Shown piece by piece: positions 60,891-64,000 of a stretch of 64,000 nt of DNA (position 1 is its first letter; each line of letters starts with the position of its first letter). The notes beneath the pieces were generated by a model that was given only the letters and a program-made list of their open reading frames with translations, searched no databases and was not told the origin of the DNA. This DNA comes from Humibacillus xanthopallidus (lineage in GTDB: Bacteria > Actinomycetota > Actinomycetes > Actinomycetales > Dermatophilaceae), in the NCBI RefSeq assembly GCF_006717145.1, contig NZ_VFQF01000001.1, forward strand, positions 2,232,001 to 2,296,000, given 5' to 3'. The position numbers and the translations under genes were made by a program.

Positions 60891-62737
60891 TGGCAGAGAA
60901 CGCAGACGTGCTCGAGCTCCTCAGGAGCCGGCTCGCCGACATGGAGACGCGGCAGCGCTCCAGCGGCGGCACGTCCGCGAGTGACTTCTGGCAGCGCATC
61001 GCCCGAGGTATGCCGTCCGGCCCGCCTGGCCGGTCCGGGCCCGACGCACCGTCCCCGACCGGCGGCGGCACCAGTGCTGGCGCCTCCACGCGACCGCGCG
61101 CCGAGGCTGCGGGAGCGTCCTCGGCAGACGCCTGCCCGGACGGGGCCTCCGGTCAGCAATCGCCCACTGGAGGGGCGTCCCGTGGGCAGTCCTCGAGCGC
61201 CGCGTCTGCCGGGAGGGGGCGCCGGGCCAGCCGCCGCGTGGCACCGGACTCGAGGCAGGTCACCACGGCGCACGGGCCCTGGTCCGGGGTCACGCATGAG
61301 GCCTTGGACGCGCTCGACCCGCTGCTGGTCGAGCCGCTGTCGGAGGCCGAGTGGCTCGCGATGGTCGATGACCCGGACTGGGTCGAGGCCACCGCAGCCC
61401 GCGGCGACGCGTCAGCCTCACGGGACGCGGACTGCAGCCGCGTCGACACCCAGCAGGCCATCGACATCGACGCCGTCCTGGGCCAACCCCTCACCGGTTA
61501 CGCCGAGACCGCCCTGACCGCGGCCGCCGAACGCGCCGCCCAGCAGCGACGCACCCACGAGGTCACCCTCGTCACCATCGTCTCCGAGCTCACGGTCCGC
61601 GGTGTCGACACACCCGACGGGCTCTCGCGCACCGACTGGCTGCGCCACCACGACGCCTCGCTGACGGCCGGGCAGGCCAGGGCCCTCGTCACGGTCGGCG
61701 CAGCACTGGCCGACCCGAGGTGGGCCAGGCTTCGCGTGCACGTCACCACCCAACAGGTCACCGTCGGCAACGCCGCCCAGATCATCGACTTCCACGCACG
61801 CACCGCCCCCGTCGCCGACCCCGACGACCTCGCCACCGCCGTCGGCGACCTGCTCGACCAGGCCCGGCAGCTGCGGCCGGAAGAGCTCGCCCGGCTCGTG
61901 CGTCACCACACCGAGCAGATCAAGCCGCCTCGTGACGAGGACGCCCTGGACAACGGCCGCCGCAACGCGCGCGGGCTGTGGTTCACCCCACCCAACGCCA
62001 CCGGCATGGTCGGCATGCGAGGAGTGCTCGACCCCGAGGGCGCGGCCATCATCAAGTCCGCGATCGACCCGCTCTGCCTCCCGCGGCCCGAGAAGGACAA
62101 GCACGGTCACACGACCGCACCGGACGACCGCACCCCGGCACACCGCCGGATGGACGCGCTGCTCGCCATGCTCCAGCGCGCAGTCGCATCAGGTGACGGC
62201 GTGCCGACCACGGACAAGGCCAAGGTCGTCGTCCTCATCGACCTCGACACCCTCCTCACCGACCTGGGCGACGACATCCCCGACGCGTTCCGCCGCAAGC
62301 ACCCCACCAGCGACAGCCCCGACACCCGTTCCGGCTCCTGCCGCACCGCCACCTGGCCCGGGACCGGGACCGGGACCGGGATCACCCTCAGCGGCGACGT
62401 CCTGTCCCCCGGCGTCGTGCGCCGGATGGCCTGCGACGCCCAGATCATCCCCCTCGTCCTCGGCGGCGACAGCAAGCCGCTCGACGTGGCTCGGCGAAAG
62501 CGCCTCTTCACCCGATCCCAACGCTTGGCCCTCGCCGTCCGCGACAAAGGCTGCACCTGGCAGGGCTGCACCATGCCACCGAGCTGGTGCGACGCCCACC
62601 ACGTGACCCACTGGGCCTCCGGCGGCCCGACCAACCTGCTCAACGCCGCCCTGCTCTGCCCCAGACACCACACCGCGGTCCACGACCGCATCCTCAACGC
62701 CACCGTCACCGACACCGGCGTCACCTGGCACACCTGA
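60890..62737 (+). CDS. DUF222/13E12-family HNH nuclease-like protein
   Basis: A 615-residue protein. The middle is DUF222 (LSRTDWLRHHDASLTAGQAR; RLRVHVTTQQVTVGNAAQII; GMRGVLDPEGAAIIKSAIDP). The C-terminus is an HNH domain: GCTWQGCTMPPSWCDAHHVT, HWASGGPTNLLNAALLCPRH and HTAVHD, with four zinc-binding Cys/His pairs intact. The first 150 residues are low-complexity and Ser/Gly-rich. These proteins are abundant in actinobacteria; their biological role is not settled, though nuclease activity is likely from the intact motif. Confidence 0.9.
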   Translation: MAENADVLELLRSRLADMETRQRSSGGTSASDFWQRIARGMPSGPPGRSGPDAPSPTGGGTSAGASTRPRAEAAGASSADACPDGASGQQSPTGGASRGQSSSAASAGRGRRASRRVAPDSRQVTTAHGPWSGVTHEALDALDPLLVEPLSEAEWLAMVDDPDWVEATAARGDASASRDADCSRVDTQQAIDIDAVLGQPLTGYAETALTAAAERAAQQRRTHEVTLVTIVSELTVRGVDTPDGLSRTDWLRHHDASLTAGQARALVTVGAALADPRWARLRVHVTTQQVTVGNAAQIIDFHARTAPVADPDDLATAVGDLLDQARQLRPEELARLVRHHTEQIKPPRDEDALDNGRRNARGLWFTPPNATGMVGMRGVLDPEGAAIIKSAIDPLCLPRPEKDKHGHTTAPDDRTPAHRRMDALLAMLQRAVASGDGVPTTDKAKVVVLIDLDTLLTDLGDDIPDAFRRKHPTSDSPDTRSGSCRTATWPGTGTGTGITLSGDVLSPGVVRRMACDAQIIPLVLGGDSKPLDVARRKRLFTRSQRLALAVRDKGCTWQGCTMPPSWCDAHHVTHWASGGPTNLLNAALLCPRHHTAVHDRILNATVTDTGVTWHT

Positions 62738-62753
62738 CTCACCCGCCCCGAAT

Positions 62754-62773
62754 CCCCGCCGGCACCGGCGGGG
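62754..62773. terminator. Hairpin after the HNH gene
   Basis: Perfect 9-bp stem CCCCGCCGG/CCGGCGGGG around CA, 16 bases after the stop. It is followed by GGCATGCCC repeated three times and by a degenerate family B pair (about 62817-62850) before the convergent purH. Confidence 0.65.
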
Positions 62774-62877
62774 ACATCGGCATGCCCGGCATGCCCGGCA
62801 TGCCCCCACCGGGCCGCGCTTTCTCGATGGGGTGACTCGCTCTTTCGATCGAGCGTCGGGCTCTCGGTGGGGTGGCG

Positions 62878-64000
62878 TCAGTGGGCGAAGTGGCGGGTGC
62901 CGGTGAAGTACATCGTGACGCCGGCCGCCTGGGCCGCCGCGATGACCTCGTCGTCGCGGATCGAGCCACCAGGCGCGACGACAGCCCGTACCCCAGCGTC
63001 GAGCAGGATCTGCAGCCCGTCCGCAAAGGGGAAGAACGCGTCGGAGGCCGCCACCGAGCCACGCGCCCGCTCCTCCGCGCGGCGCACCGCGAGGTAGCAG
63101 GAGTCGACGCGGTTGACCTGGCCCATCCCGACACCGACCGCCGCGCCGTCCGTGGCGAGCAGGATCGCGTTGGACTTCACGGCTCGGATCGCACGCCAGG
63201 CGAACTGCAGGTCGGCCAGCGTCGCCTCGTCGGCGGTCTCACCGGCCACGAGGCGCCAGGCCGAGGCCTCGTCGCCACCGGTCACCGCGCCGTCCTCGCC
63301 GCGCACGACGGCGTCGACCTTGTCGACGGTCTGCACGAGCAGCCCCCCGCTGATCGGCCGCGTCTCGATGCGGTCGGCGTTCTCAGCAAGACCAGCAGGC
63401 AGCCGCAGGATGCGCAGGTTCTTCTTCGCCGTGAGGATCTCGAGCGCCTCGGGCTCGTAGTCGGGCGCGATGATGACCTCGGTGAAGACCGGCTTGGCGG
63501 CAGCCGCCATCGCCGCCGTCACAGTGCGGTTCGCCGCGATGATGCCGCCGTAGGCACTCACCGGGTCGGTCGCGTGGGCTCGCTCGTAGGCCTCCTCGAT
63601 CGTGCTACCGACCGCGATGCCGCACGGGTTCGCGTGCTTGATGATCGCGACGGTCGGCTGGTCGCCGTGATCGTGGGCAGCCCGCACGGCTGCGTCGGTG
63701 TCGACGTAGTTGTTGTAGGACATCTCCTTGCCGTGCAGCTGCTCGGCCGAGGCCACGCCCGGACGCCAGTGACGGTAGAGCGCTGCCTGCTGGTGCGGGT
63801 TCTCGCCGTAGCGCAGAGCCGCCGCACGGTCGAAGGTCGCGCCGGTCCACGCCGGGAAGCCCGTGCCGTCAGTCGTGTCGGAGACGACGGTGCCCATCCA
63901 GTTCGCGACGGCATTGTCGTAGCTCGCCGTGTGCACGAACGCCTCAGCCGCGAGGCGACGACGCTCGGCCAGCGTGAAGCCACCCGCTCCGAGGGCCTGC
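62878..64000 (-). CDS. purH: Bifunctional AICAR transformylase / IMP cyclohydrolase, N-terminus beyond window
   Basis: The last 374 residues of Pur[37 protein letters not shown] and [20 protein letters not shown] contain the transformylase active site (Lys-His in KHANPCG), followed by [38 protein letters not shown] and the end [20 protein letters not shown]. It catalyses the last two steps of IMP synthesis, using 10-formyl-tetrahydrofolate. The IMP cyclohydrolase part and start codon lie to the right of the window. Confidence 0.96.
   Translation of the reverse strand, partial: QALGAGGFTLAERRRLAAEAFVHTASYDNAVANWMGTVVSDTTDGTGFPAWTGATFDRAAALRYGENPHQQAALYRHWRPGVASAEQLHGKEMSYNNYVDTDAAVRAAHDHGDQPTVAIIKHANPCGIAVGSTIEEAYERAHATDPVSAYGGIIAANRTVTAAMAAAAKPVFTEVIIAPDYEPEALEILTAKKNLRILRLPAGLAENADRIETRPISGGLLVQTVDKVDAVVRGEDGAVTGGDEASAWRLVAGETADEATLADLQFAWRAIRAVKSNAILLATDGAAVGVGMGQVNRVDSCYLAVRRAEERARGSVAASDAFFPFADGLQILLDAGVRAVVAPGGSIRDDEVIAAAQAAGVTMYFTGTRHFAH

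Overview
The window is about 64 kb of very GC-rich DNA (roughly 70% or more by eye) with GTG starts, 4-bp ATGA/GTGA gene overlaps, leaderless-type promoters (TAnnnT six bases before ATG) and actinobacterial families such as DUF3017, DUF6458, SatD, DUF222/13E12 HNH proteins and an AbiEi-DUF559 protein. It is most simply a chromosomal segment of an actinobacterium, probably order Micrococcales (Intrasporangiaceae-like). The taxonomic call is inference. No rRNA, tRNA, CRISPR array, transposase or phage gene was seen.

Region 1 (1-14.05 kb, minus strand) is a surface-polysaccharide locus. Two GDP-mannose-dehydratase-type enzymes come first, followed by a priming sugar-phosphate transferase, three GT2 glycosyltransferases, a Wzz-like chain-length regulator, a Wzx-like flippase, a fused O-antigen polymerase/ligase plus TolB-like beta-propeller, and a SAM methyltransferase cut by the window edge. 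Most genes overlap or abut, so this looks like one operon.

Region 2 (14.2-34.9 kb) is mixed: aquaporin, GT-C membrane protein, SatD with a membrane partner, malate dehydrogenase, a putative rhamnosyltransferase, DUF3017-FolD, a GT4 enzyme, a frameshifted secreted protein, a ferredoxin-reductase-like flavoprotein, a MarR regulator divergent from a kinase-like protein, an asymmetric heterodimeric ABC exporter, a Tat lipoprotein related to dimethylformamidase, and an AbiEi-DUF559 protein.

Region 3 (35.0-59.6 kb) is the most interesting. It holds an FdrA-DUF1116 fusion and DUF2877 (the three parts of the AllFGH-type transcarbamoylase), a divergent PucR regulator, a uracil-type NCS2 permease, a three-subunit molybdenum hydroxylase with a CoxG-like accessory protein, a carbon-nitrogen hydrolase, HyuA/HyuB, carbamate kinase and a barbiturase/cyanuric-acid-hydrolase family enzyme. 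I infer an oxidative pyrimidine route: uracil to barbiturate to ureidomalonate, then phosphorolysis to carbamoyl phosphate and malonamate, with ATP made by carbamate kinase. A shared promoter element (TTGKCAGGTTGTGCC and a weaker relative) lies before three of the units. An ECF42-type sigma factor with its YCII partner and an RDD protein with an 18-residue-repeat protein are interspersed.

Region 4 (59.6-64 kb) carries an EamA exporter, a DUF222 HNH protein and the C-terminal part of purH.

Three families of short repeats are scattered between genes: A, core GTCGAGTGCYCASTTYC; B, core AATCGAAAGAGCACTYCGTC; C, a 67-bp hairpin unit. Families A and B also occur in frame inside two unusual fusion genes, in one case exactly at the fusion joint. 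A heptamer, GTATGCC/GGCATAC, is clearly over-represented across the window.
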